NCBI GenBank assembly: GCA_003024985.2 | Contig: PXIH01S0001986.1 | Strand: one strand, 5' to 3' | From: Euperipatoides rowelli | Taxonomy: Eukaryota; Onychophora; Udeonychophora; Euonychophora; Peripatopsidae | DNA length: 12,147 nucleotides | The notes under the pieces: model-generated | The model's input: only the letters and a program-made list of their open reading frames with translations | Told to the model about the DNA's origin: nothing | The model's database searches: none | Program-made: the position numbers and the translations under genes | In this document: positions 1-7,239 of the stretch, piece by piece | Layout: each line of letters opens with the position of its first letter | Numbering within the stretch: the first letter of the stretch is position 1

Positions 1-790
1 AATCTTTATTTTTTCTCATTATAATATATTAAAAGGGTGAAATTACCTTCTGGCAAATATTTAAATAATATGTTTTTGCTACATATGTGGAGAATACATA
101 ATAAAATATTATCTAAACAGGAAAATAAAGTTAATTAAAAAGTATTATGTATTGTATATGTCAGAAGTAAAATTGGAGATTAAGCTAAGAGCTAGACTCC
201 ACAAATTTTATTGATTTAACTAGTGTGCAATAAAACCTTATTTTTAAAACACAGTTTTTGATGTTATTTTCAGATCTTTCCGCAGCAAATTTAATCCAAA
301 TATTATAATCAGTTCTCTCAAACTCTTAGCACCATTAAAAATGATGTGGGATCAAGGTTTTTCATATTTTTCTGGTGAAATTCCATTAAAGAAATTCCAT
401 TTTTCCAGGGGTGGGGGTTGTACCTAATCCCTACTCCTTCCAGAAACTCTTGAACTCAGGTATACCTGCAAGCTGGAGATTGCTCTGGTAAGCCTTTATA
501 TCTAACACAACAAAAATCATTTGAGATTTTTTTTTTTAAACTTTGAAAATGTAAAATTGGCTTTTATATTAAACAACACTTTATTTACTAGGTTTACAAC
601 CAGAAAATCCTAATCAAGATTCTGGACAATCTAAGCCAAATAATACAAAAGGAAAAAAAAAAATGGAAATACCAGCCTCAGGCATAATCCTGCCAATAAA
701 ACTTGGAGATTGGTACAGGTAGATTCATCCATAATTTCTCAAAATTATCAAATGTCAAAAATCAAAAAAAAAAAAAAAAAAAAAAAAACA
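1..790. other. AT-rich stretch without a confident gene
   Basis: No homologue-like protein can be assigned with confidence. Two short plus-strand open stretches bounded by splice-like signals lie at 444-487 and 592-718; the second reads like ...IPASGIILPIKLGDWYR. This could be an exon or a decayed LINE reverse-transcriptase N-terminus and is treated as a finding, not a gene. The segment ends in an uninterrupted run of 25 A (764-788), a microsatellite or an old retroposon tail. Confidence 0.5.
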
Positions 791-791
791 G

Positions 792-1161
792 TTTTTTTTT
801 TTACAAATGCTCTCAAAATAAATTTTTAAATAAGTCCAAAGGAGAAAGCTTAATATTCTGGAAGATGTAAAAACATAATTACCATCCAGATGACAAAAAG
901 TTCAATTATTAGTCTAATTTTAGGTTTAAACTTGGTGTTGCAAATAAAAATATCATTTATACAACTATATTTGATCAAATCAATTTGTAACATTCTGTCC
1001 CTCCAAAGTCTGCATTCAAGAAAATATGAACATTTCAATAAAAGATGATTAACATCCTCTAGGCCATTACAAAATGCACAATTAGGCTGGACATCAAAGT
1101 TATATCTCAAAGTGAATCTCTGCCTAGACGGCAGAGCTTCAAAAGTAAGTTTGATACACAA
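792..1161 (-). mobile_element. LINE 3' end with zinc-knuckle domain (decayed)
   Basis: The minus strand at 850-1161 is open for 103 codons. It encodes the zinc-binding region found after the reverse transcriptase in many LINEs (zf-RVT type): the stretch CAFCNGLEDVNHLLLKC has the C-x2-C ... H-x4-C spacing, preceded by LPSRQRF and followed by a Trp-containing segment (LWRD). The frame stops at 850, and about 50 bases beyond it the plus strand shows 11 T (792-802), that is, a poly-A tail on the minus strand, marking the 3' end. No initiating Met is convincing: the apparent start is a TTG inside a frame that runs 5-6 codons further upstream to a TGA. The reverse transcriptase and endonuclease are absent, so this is a 5'-truncated or eroded copy. 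It resembles the zinc knuckle at 7737-8201, suggesting a related L1/Tx1-like lineage; that clade assignment is inference. Confidence 0.75.
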
Positions 1162-1401
1162 ATCAAATTGACTTTTATTTACTCAATTTTATTAAATTGC
1201 ACATTAAGCAGCCAAGTAAAGATCTGGACATATCTATTATGGAAAATGGTATTAAGCATGAGGAATCAAGTTATCTTGTTAGAAAAAATCAATTAATCTC
1301 TTGGTAATTAACTCGAAATTAATGTTCGACAAGGAAAAATAAAAGTATTTTAGTACACTTGGTCAATATTCAAGTAATTAAAACGTACCAAGTTAAGATA
1401 A
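1162..1401. other. AT-rich spacer between LINE end and tandem array
   Basis: I see no gene. The part next to 1161 may be the eroded 5' continuation of the minus-strand LINE, but the frames are closed by stops. The last base, A at 1401, directly precedes the first TC of the array, which matters for its interpretation as a Helitron-like insertion. Confidence 0.4.
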
Positions 1402-2637
1402 TCTAACTATAATAAAAGGCTAGTTTGGTCACTTTGGTCATGATGTTTGTCCTGCTGCTCGGCCATCTTCAGCTAGCCGATGACGCCCAAAGAAGTTTTT
1501 GCTCTATTTTCTGTCCATAGATGTCACTGTATTCATCATTTTTTAATGTCTTTTAAACTAGTCTAACTATAATAAAAGGCAAGTTTGTTCACTTTGGTCA
1601 TGATGTCTTTCACGCTGCTCGGCCATGTTCGGCAAGCCGATGATGCCCAAAGATGTTTTCGCTCTATTTTCTGTCCATAGATGTTACTGTATCCGTAATT
1701 TTTGACAGGCTTTAACCTAGTCTAACTATAATAAAAGGCCACTTTGGTCATGTTGTCTGTCTCACTGCTCGGACATCTTTGGCGAGCAGATGATGCCCAA
1801 AAATTTTTTTGCTCTATTTTCTGTCCATAGATGTTGCTGTATCCTGATTTTTGACAGTCTTCTAAACTAGTCTAACTATAATAAAAGGCAAGTTTGGTCA
1901 CTTTGGCCATGATGCTCGGCCATGTTCGGCAAGCCGATGATGCCCAAAGATGTTTTCATTCTATTTTCTGTCCATAGATGTCACTGTATCCATCATTTTT
2001 TTAATGTCTTTTAAACTAGTCTAACTATAATAAAAGGCAAGTTTGTTCACTTTGGTCTTGATGTCTTTCACGCTGCTCGGCCATCTTCGGCAAGCCCAAA
2101 GATGTTTTCGCTCTATCTTCTGTCCATAGATGTTGCTGTATCCGTAATTTTTGACAGGCTTTTAAACTAGTCTAACTATAATAAAAGGCCACTTTGGTCA
2201 TGTTGTCTGTCTCACTGCTCGGACATCTTTGGCGAGCAGATGATGCCCAAAAATATTTTTGCTCTATTTTCTGTCCATAGATGTCGCTGTATCCTGATTT
2301 TTGACAGTCTTCTAAACTAGTCTAACTATAATAAAAGGCAAGTTTGGTCACTTTGGCCATGATGTCTGTCACGCTGCTCGGTCATCTTCAGTGAATGATT
2401 ACTCCCAAAGATATTTTTGCTCTATTTTCTGTCCATAGATGTCACTGTATCCGTAATATTTGATGGCTTTTAAACTAGTCTAACTATAATAAAAGGCAAG
2501 TTTGGTCACTTTGGTCATGATGTCTGTCCTGCTGCACGGCCATCTTTGATGAGCCGATGACGCCCAAAGATGTATTTGTTCTTTTTTTGTCCATAGATGT
2601 CGCTGTATCTATCATTTTTGATGGGCTTTTAAACTAG
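1402..2637 (+). repeat. Tandem array of eight Helitron-like 150-160 bp units
   Basis: Eight direct repeats run without spacer: 1402-1561, 1562-1720, 1721-1870, 1871-2019, 2020-2170, 2171-2320, 2321-2478 and 2479-2637 (lengths 160, 159, 150, 149, 151, 150, 158, 159). Every unit starts TCTAACTATAATAAAAGGC and ends CTAG. The interior has a conserved CTCTATTTTCTGTCCATAGA block (varied in units 5 and 8) and a GC-richer hairpin segment. Helitrons begin with TC, end with CTRR and insert between A and T; here the whole block is preceded by A (1401) and followed by T (2638), and units join CTAG directly to TC. That is seen in the sequence; calling it a non-autonomous Helitron or Helentron derivative is inference, because the usual strong hairpin just before the 3' end is weak (about 4 bp) and no Rep/helicase is present. 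An ordinary satellite that happens to have these ends is the alternative. There is no coding capacity. Confidence 0.8.
1562..2478 (+). repeat. Higher-order duplication: three-unit block repeated twice
   Basis: Within the array, units 2-3-4 (1562-2019) and 5-6-7 (2020-2478) correspond in order. Units 3 and 6 differ at only about two of 150 positions and share an internal shortening after AAAAGGC that other units lack. Units 2 and 5 share TTTGTTCACTTTGG and TCTTTCACGCTG variants, although unit 5 has lost about 9 bp (GCAAGCCGATGATGCCC shortened to GCAAGCCC). Units 4 and 7 share only their first 30 bases or so; after that unit 4 has lost a segment at a repeated ATG and then matches unit 2. This pattern fits unequal exchange that duplicated a block of about 450 bp, followed by local loss or conversion. 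Confidence 0.75.
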
Positions 2638-2649
2638 TATTAATAATAG

Positions 2650-3290
2650 TTTGGAACTTTAGGAAGTAGAATCCTCTTCCAGGCAAGAACTGGTAATTTA
2701 TCTTTATGTAGTAGAACATATAGATGGAATCAAACAGGTAAAATTTGTCAATTGTGTAAAGAAAACATAGAGGAAACATTAGAACAATTGATCAGATTCC
2801 ATTATCTTCCCACCAATATGGCTGATGGCAGTAAGTTGAAATTATCTAGATCAACGCTCAGCAAAATATTATTTCACCTCTAGACTATCCTAGGGTTCAT
2901 GGTTATGGTAAGGTTAGGACTGTAAAGAAAATATAATAAAATCGGCTAGAAAAAATAATAATACCACACGCTACTAAGTTTTGTTGTCTCAAGACTCCTA
3001 ACGTTAATTATGTTGGTGGGCAGATAACGGAATGTGACTGAACAGGTCATATTACATTGTAATTATTTTAATAAGGAAAGAAAGGGAATTAACTGGTCTG
3101 TAATTTCAGAAGTAACTGATAGCTATAACTAGTAACATTTGATTTTGGTTTGACAAATTTTAACAGCGGCATAATAAAACTATGGATTCTTTTTGGCCAA
3201 GCCCGTGTATTAAAATGGATAAAGGAGGACAATAGGAAAGCTGAATATGCATGTATGTATGTATGTAGGAAATACACTAGCCTTGTAAAG
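2650..3290 (+). mobile_element. LINE 3' end, zinc knuckle in two pieces (decayed)
   Basis: The plus strand is open from 2650 to the TAG at 2881 (77 codons without a credible start). It reads as the region after a LINE reverse transcriptase: SRILFQARTGNLSL, then CQLCKENIEETLEQLI, where C-x2-C and the EET motif are typical but the His expected after EET-x-x is Gln. A second short frame, 3028-3132, reads NVTEQVILHCNYFNKERK, matching the same or next part of such a knuckle (E-x-V-I-L-H-C), followed by a Trp-Ser segment. From 3150 another open frame contains IIKLWILFGQARVLKW, plausible for a LINE C-terminal tail, and it runs into an (ATGT)n run (3248-3268), a usual kind of LINE 3' end. The material between the two knuckle pieces (about 2810-3020) includes a repeat also present at 4822-4915. 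Either an old insertion split one copy, or two copies lie side by side. No catalytic motif remains. Confidence 0.55.
2867..2930 (+). repeat. Dispersed repeat, copy 1
   Basis: ATTATTTCACCT, then TAGGGTT, then GGTTATGGTAAGGTTAG and ACTGTAAA appear in the same order at 4822-4915, where about 29 extra bases separate the middle blocks. No terminal repeats or target duplication were recognised. It lies inside the stretch separating two LINE knuckle pieces. Confidence 0.5.
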
Positions 3291-3547
3291 TGTCCTTTTC
3301 ACACGTCACAAACAAGTGTATTTCCACATAAATACATTTAAGCATTTCTTAGGTTTTATTTATTATCATCAGATTAGAGCTATATACAAACGGTTTGTAT
3401 ATGTATCCAAACTACAATTTTAAGATAAGGAAGTACCCTTGCCCCTATTGATGTGGGTAACTTCTACATTATAAATCACAAGAATAATAAATATTTTACA
3501 AAAATACAAAATGAGAAATATAATTAAGAGAATAATTTTTTTATAGA
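3291..3547. other. AT-rich stretch, one short perfect palindrome
   Basis: No coding sequence is seen. At 3382-3402 a perfect 10+1+10 palindrome occurs (ATATACAAAC, central G, GTTTGTATAT). The side near 3547 is probably the 3' untranslated part of the minus-strand LINE that follows. Confidence 0.35.
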
Positions 3548-4038
3548 TCACATAAAAAATTTTAAAGAATTATCATTTAGAAGTTTGATCATTACTGATA
3601 TTGAGGAATGTTTATATCTTGATGTTCTAATGTATGGTAAAAACAGAGATTGGGATTTCCTAGTATTATGACCTGACAACAATAATCGATTTGTTAGTAA
3701 GTAATCCGGGTAGTGTTTTAAAATTTTTTTGGAATAATTTGTACCATTTATTTTGTCTTCTTTTTTCTAATGAATCCAAATGTAAAGCTGAAAGAACCTC
3801 TGAATAGTTTATCGTCCAATCCCTGAAAATTATCCTTACAGCTCTTGATTGAACCTGTTTAATTTGTTCCTGTGAATTTGAAGATGTCCAAACTTCACAA
3901 CTATACTCCAAAATGTTGTTTAAACATGTTTCAAAGAAGCTACATACTGTACATATTCCGGGAACATTTTTGATTTCCAGGAGACTCACTTTCTTGGTGA
4001 TTCTTTTCTGTACACAGTCTCTTAGAAAGATTTTTCTT
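3548..4038 (-). mobile_element. CR1/Jockey-like LINE C-terminus (decayed, frameshifted)
   Basis: On the minus strand, 3666-3989 encodes a stretch typical of the region after the reverse transcriptase of CR1/Jockey-group LINEs: NNILEYSCEVWTSS, then QIKQVQSRAVRIIF, then LDSLEKRRQNKWYKLF, matching the family pattern LEYa-x-x-VW ... iQ-x-RA-x-RII ... L-x-L-x-RR. Around 3686-3694 the frame shifts; the next frame runs to a TGA at 3548-3550 and carries SGHNTRKSQSLFLPYIRTSR, the usual Arg-rich tail of these proteins. Upstream residues (QKRITKKVSLLEI) fit the preceding RL-x-x-L-x-x-L segment. The copy is cut at 4038 by the foldback element and may resume after 4706. No catalytic YxDD is present, so it is a dead 3' fragment. 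Confidence 0.75.
4031..4038. repeat. 8-bp target duplication, left copy
   Basis: TTTTTCTT lies directly outside the left arm of the foldback element and recurs exactly at 4698-4705 outside the right arm. Low complexity lowers its weight, but its position is exact on both sides. Confidence 0.6.
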
Positions 4039-4260
4039 GGGGATGGTACACTTTTGTAGCCAGGAAGCCTTAAGGTTTTTTTTGATATTTTTTAGATAGA
4101 TTAGACAATTACGTTCATTTTGGGATATGGAAGAACACTTCATTGTCTAGGGTTCATGCTCATTTAGCAAAAACAGCCTCGTAAATAATTGTCTGGATCA
4201 ATATAATGCCATTGCTGTTAGCTCCACCTGGTGAGTTTTACTATAAACGTGACAGCTACC

Positions 4261-4355
4261 TTTTTTTTGAATGAAGGGTGGATTTGTGGGTATGTGAAAT
4301 AAATAGAGGTAGCCACCCAAAAACCCACAAATTCATCCTTCGTTCAAGAAAAAAA
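4261..4355. repeat. Inner inverted repeat in the foldback centre
   Basis: A 31-base left arm (4261-4291, T-run then GAATGAAGGGTGG and ATTTGTGGGT) pairs with 4323-4355 (ACCCACAAAT ... CATCC ... TTCAAG and an A-run) with few mismatches. The loop is about 31 bases. It sits immediately inside the left outer arm, so the single strand could form a branched rather than simple hairpin. Confidence 0.65.
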
Positions 4356-4362
4356 CAACCCG

Positions 4363-4480
4363 GATCCTCAGCATCATGCCAATTTGAATATTTTAAAAAT
4401 AGCTAATTTGCGTGAAAAATAAATCAGATCGTCGGTATCATGGACATTTTGAAACCGCTAAAATATAGCTAGTTTTAGTA
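4363..4480 (+). repeat. Diverged tandem duplication, period about 64 bp
   Basis: The two halves begin GATCCTCAGCATCATG (4363) and GATCGTCGGTATCATG (4427) and continue with corresponding TTTTGAA, TAAAATA and ATAGCTA blocks. They are clearly related but diverged, hence older than the arm duplication or free from its homogenisation. Confidence 0.5.
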
Positions 4481-4697
4481 GTTGTCACAATTATAGTAAA
4501 ACTCACCAGGTGGCAGCTAACAGCAATGGCAATATATTGATCCAGACGATTGTTTACGAGGCTGTTTTTGCTAAAATGAGTGCGAACAATAGACAACGAG
4601 GAATTCTTCCATATACCAAAATGTGTAATCTATTTATTTGTTAAAAAAATTATAAAAATTCCTTAAGGCTTCCTGGCTACAAAAACATACCGTCCCC

Positions 4698-4705
4698 TTT
4701 TTCTT
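4698..4705. repeat. 8-bp target duplication, right copy
   Basis: Exact TTTTTCTT copy of 4031-4038, directly outside the CCCC end of the right inverted arm. Confidence 0.6.
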
Positions 4706-4821
4706 CAGTGTCTAAATACTGGAAATATATTCCAGATTCTACAAAGTTTTTGACATCTGCACATATATTTTCGTCATTACGGAAGTGCTATCAAAAGTCT
4801 CGAAATCGATAAAAAAAAAGG

Positions 4822-4915
4822 ATTATTTCACCTATTCATCATCATAGGGTTAGGGCATAGTGGGTTTAATATGTAGTTGGAGTTAGGGTTATGGTAAGGT
4901 TAGCACTGTAAATAA
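4822..4915 (+). repeat. Dispersed repeat, copy 2
   Basis: Longer relative of 2867-2930: ATTATTTCACCT, a TAGGGTTAGGG block, then GTTATGGTAAGGTTAG and ACTGTAAA. The extra central part is rich in GGGTT/AGGG words, but not in a regular telomere repeat. Confidence 0.5.
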
Positions 4916-5860
4916 CAAATTAACGTGACTAAAAATGTGGATTGTATATTAATTTATATCTTCCAGTTTCTAACCTCTCAGTTATTTTTCTGTCTGCTAG
5001 AACCTGTAAGATGCAAGCATTGTAAGAATATGGAACGTTACAGGATATTGGATAAATTGAGACCATGAATTCCTGTTCGAAGAGTTAACTTGGTAGACTA
5101 ATTGTAATCGATAATAAGACTGTAATTGGCAATATTGTAATGAGCATGGAGAAATATTATTTTACCTTTTTTTTTAAAAAAAAATAAATTAAAATAATTC
5201 TATAATTATCATTAAAAATCTATAAAAATCCCCTCATTTAATAAAGAAAAAAAAAATCATTATTGGCAAGTATTATTGATAATGTTGGATTTTTGAAAAA
5301 AGATGTTAAAATATTTTCTCCATTTTAAAAAACAATTGTAATTCAATATATGAATATTATCATTTGGAGAAGCCAGCCTTAAGGAAAACTATGAGAGAAG
5401 CTTGTAAAATATACAAATCGCAAATTATTGTTTAATGACAAATTAAATAAATTTTCAAATAAAAGCAAATTATTTTATCTAAAAAAAAGTTGAAAAAAAA
5501 AAAAAAAGGCACAAATTCATGTTTTTTAAAAATGTATTGCTTATTATCGTTTCCCCTCACAGTTCCTTGAATTTTTATTTTATTACTCTTGTATCATCTT
5601 GTAATATTGTATCCCAATTAAAGTGTCTCTTTTAACTAAAAAAAATAAAGTAAAAATATATTGCTGACTATGCTGACGACTGGCGGATTGTTTCCCAACT
5701 AGGAGTCAGTCTTCTATAAATTATAATTATATTTATGCATATTTAGTTTGTTTTTTAATCCTTTTTCTTCAGTGAGAAATTATTAATAATTCGTTAACAT
5801 ATATTATGTAAAAAGTTGGAAGTTGAATGGACATATAGTTTTAAAAATATTTCTAATAGT
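4916..5860. other. AT-rich stretch, probable old retroposon 3' ends
   Basis: No gene is supported. The part 5511-5650 follows an A-rich run and ends in TCCCAATTAAAGTGTCTC, then an A-rich run, which looks like the 3' untranslated end of a LINE-type retroposon, but there is no coding part to confirm it. Poly-A and poly-T runs are frequent (5165-5185, 5245-5256, 5490-5507). Confidence 0.35.
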
Positions 5861-5911
5861 TTACTACAAACTGAAATTTTTTTTTGCCCGTCTTTTGAAT
5901 AACAAGATTAA

Positions 5912-6713
5912 ATACTCTTCAAAAGACAAGTTGTCAACATCAAGAAAACATGTTATATGGTAATGGGTAATAATTGTATTATTATTCCTATATTGAAAAT
6001 TAATGTTAGAGTGATTGAAAGAGCAAAGTTTCACAATGATCTGGGCTTGATAATCGATGATCGGCTGAGTTTTGATAAACATGTTGATCATTATTTTGTT
6101 GGCTAAACTAAATTATCGATTATATTTATTTAGGAATGCTTTTCATGTAGCCTAATAAGGTTATTTGAATATGTTATTTTTAATCATTAACTTTACCCAA
6201 TAATAGACTATTGTGCTTTGACTTATTATGTACAGAATTCTGGTGCTAGTGATAGACTAGAAAGATTTTTTAGACAATCAACAAAGCTGGTTATAGAACT
6301 TAAGGATCTTGCTTATGAAAACCGGATAGCTATAGGATACTGTTGGAACACAAGGTTACAACTCCTAGGGAGAGAAAACTTAGAGGGGACCTCATTTTCA
6401 TATACAAACAGGTTGTTTTAAATAAATCTGATCATTATTTCTCATTAATGATTATCTTTATACTAGAGGTCACCCTTATAAATTGACTTATAACCATTCA
6501 ATATTTAACATAAGAAAGTATTTTCTATCTAATCTTGTTGTAAATACTTGGAATTGCCTCCCTTCTCAAGTTGTGACTTCTCCAACACTGAATATATTTA
6601 AAAAATAGTGTTGACCAATATCTCCAAATAAATCAGTATTTTAGAGTTTGAACCCAGATTTAAAAGACTTGGTCTTAATGTTTTGTCTGGTAATTAAATG
6701 TAAATGTAAATGT
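5912..6713 (+). mobile_element. CR1-like LINE C-terminal half and 3' end (decayed)
   Basis: Three consecutive plus-strand frames follow the normal order of a CR1-group LINE after the catalytic motif. At 5912-6106: VNIKKTCYMVMGNN (the K-T-x-x-M segment) and LGLIIDDRLSFDKHVDH (LG-x-x-ID-x-x-LSF-x-x-H). At 6191-6421: IIDYCALTYYVQNSGASDRL, the LEY-x-x-x-VW equivalent, then LERFFRQSTKLVI. After a frameshift near 6390: RGDLIFIYKQV, then TRGHPYKL, RKYFLSNLVVNTWNCLPSQV and TLNIFKK with a TAG at 6606-6608, the near-diagnostic C-terminus of CR1-type proteins (R-x-x-F-x-x-x-VV-x-x-WN-x-LP). The YxDD part is missing, so the copy is 5'-truncated. About 90 bases of untranslated region end in three TAAATG repeats (6695-6713), the microsatellite tail expected for this group. 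Stops at 6104 and 6188 and the frameshift make it a pseudogene. Confidence 0.85.
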
Positions 6714-6794
6714 ATCATTTTTCCTTAAAAGGCAAAAATATACACTACCAATAACTATAGTTCAGGAAGCCATCAATTTTATTAAATTTAAATA

Positions 6795-7239
6795 ATTGAA
6801 AAAAAAGCTACTATTGTTTTCTTAGACGTCACCAAGGTTTCGATTTTGTCAATCATAAATATTTATGTTTCCAAAATAATACAGTTGTTTGGTTATTCTA
6901 ATTTGTTGAGAGCCTTGATGAACTATATATATGTAATAAATTTGTTAGTTTAAAGTTCAATAACAATTTGTATTTTAAAATCTCTTTGCGGAGGCTTGAC
7001 TCAGGGTTCCCCACTGAGTATGGAACTCTTCCTCTTCACATTATACATTGATAATTTAATTTCTTGCCTAAATGAACATGGTTTTGGACTGTTTGTCCCG
7101 AGTTTAGGTGGTGTGATCACTGCCTTTTCATATGTTGATGACATTGCTATTTTGATTCATGATTTTTCTTGTTTAAAAGATGTTTTTGATATTGTAAACA
7201 ATTTTTCGAAGGAAACAGGATCCAAATTTGCAAATTAAT
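6795..7239 (+). pseudogene. Reverse transcriptase catalytic core remnant
   Basis: Motif A reads FLDVTK and, after a one-base frameshift at about 6837, FDFVNHKYL; the usual form is D-x-x-K-AFD-x-V-x-H. The next frame gives GGLTQGSPLSMELFLFTLYI (family pattern G-x-x-QG-x-PLS-x-x-LF) and then FSYVDDIAIL with the two catalytic aspartates of the YxDD box at 7137-7142. YVDD replaces the YADD usual in LINEs; Val at this place is rarer in non-LTR elements. It then reads FSKETGSKFAN before a TAA. In the intact family this domain copies element RNA into DNA at the nicked target. The apparent TTG start at 6996 is not a real start: the frame is open further upstream. Confidence 0.75.

Larger units (their letters stand above)
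4039..4697. mobile_element. Foldback DNA transposon with 220-bp inverted arms
   Basis: The left arm 4039-4260 and right arm 4478-4697 are inverted copies of each other along their whole length, with scattered mismatches and small gaps. Shared blocks include TTTGTAGCCAGGAAGCCTTA, ACCTGGTGAGTTTTACTATA and GCAAAAACAGCCTCGTAAA. The outer ends are GGGGATGGTACAC and, as reverse complement, GGGGACGGTATG. The ends abut 8-bp direct repeats (TTTTTCTT), the duplication size of hAT transposons and a few other superfamilies. The 217-base centre contains a second inverted repeat (4261-4291 with 4323-4355) and a tandem duplication (4363-4426, 4427-4480). No transposase is encoded; a short open frame on the plus strand of the right arm has no recognisable product. 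I infer a non-autonomous foldback or MITE-like element inserted into the minus-strand LINE. An inverted duplication formed without transposition is the alternative. Confidence 0.75.

Noticed and set aside
1402-2637. CRISPR-like or protein-repeat interpretation of the array
   Set aside because: Whole units are repeated without unique spacers, frames contain stops in every unit, and the DNA is of animal type.
3089-3277. Minus-strand open frame of 62 codons
   Set aside because: It lies opposite the plus-strand LINE tail and its ATGT repeats (YIHAY translation); a shadow.
4467-4640. Plus-strand open frame in the right foldback arm (about 57 codons)
   Set aside because: The matching left arm does not preserve the frame, and no transposase or other motif is visible.
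4845-4905. Interstitial telomere repeat
   Set aside because: TAGGG and GGTTAG words occur but not as a regular TTAGGG array; the segment is part of a dispersed repeat also seen at 2867-2930.
5864-6091. Minus-strand open frame of 75 codons
   Set aside because: It is antisense to the clear plus-strand CR1-like coding remnant (KKTCYMVMG ... LSFDKH) and has no protein character of its own.
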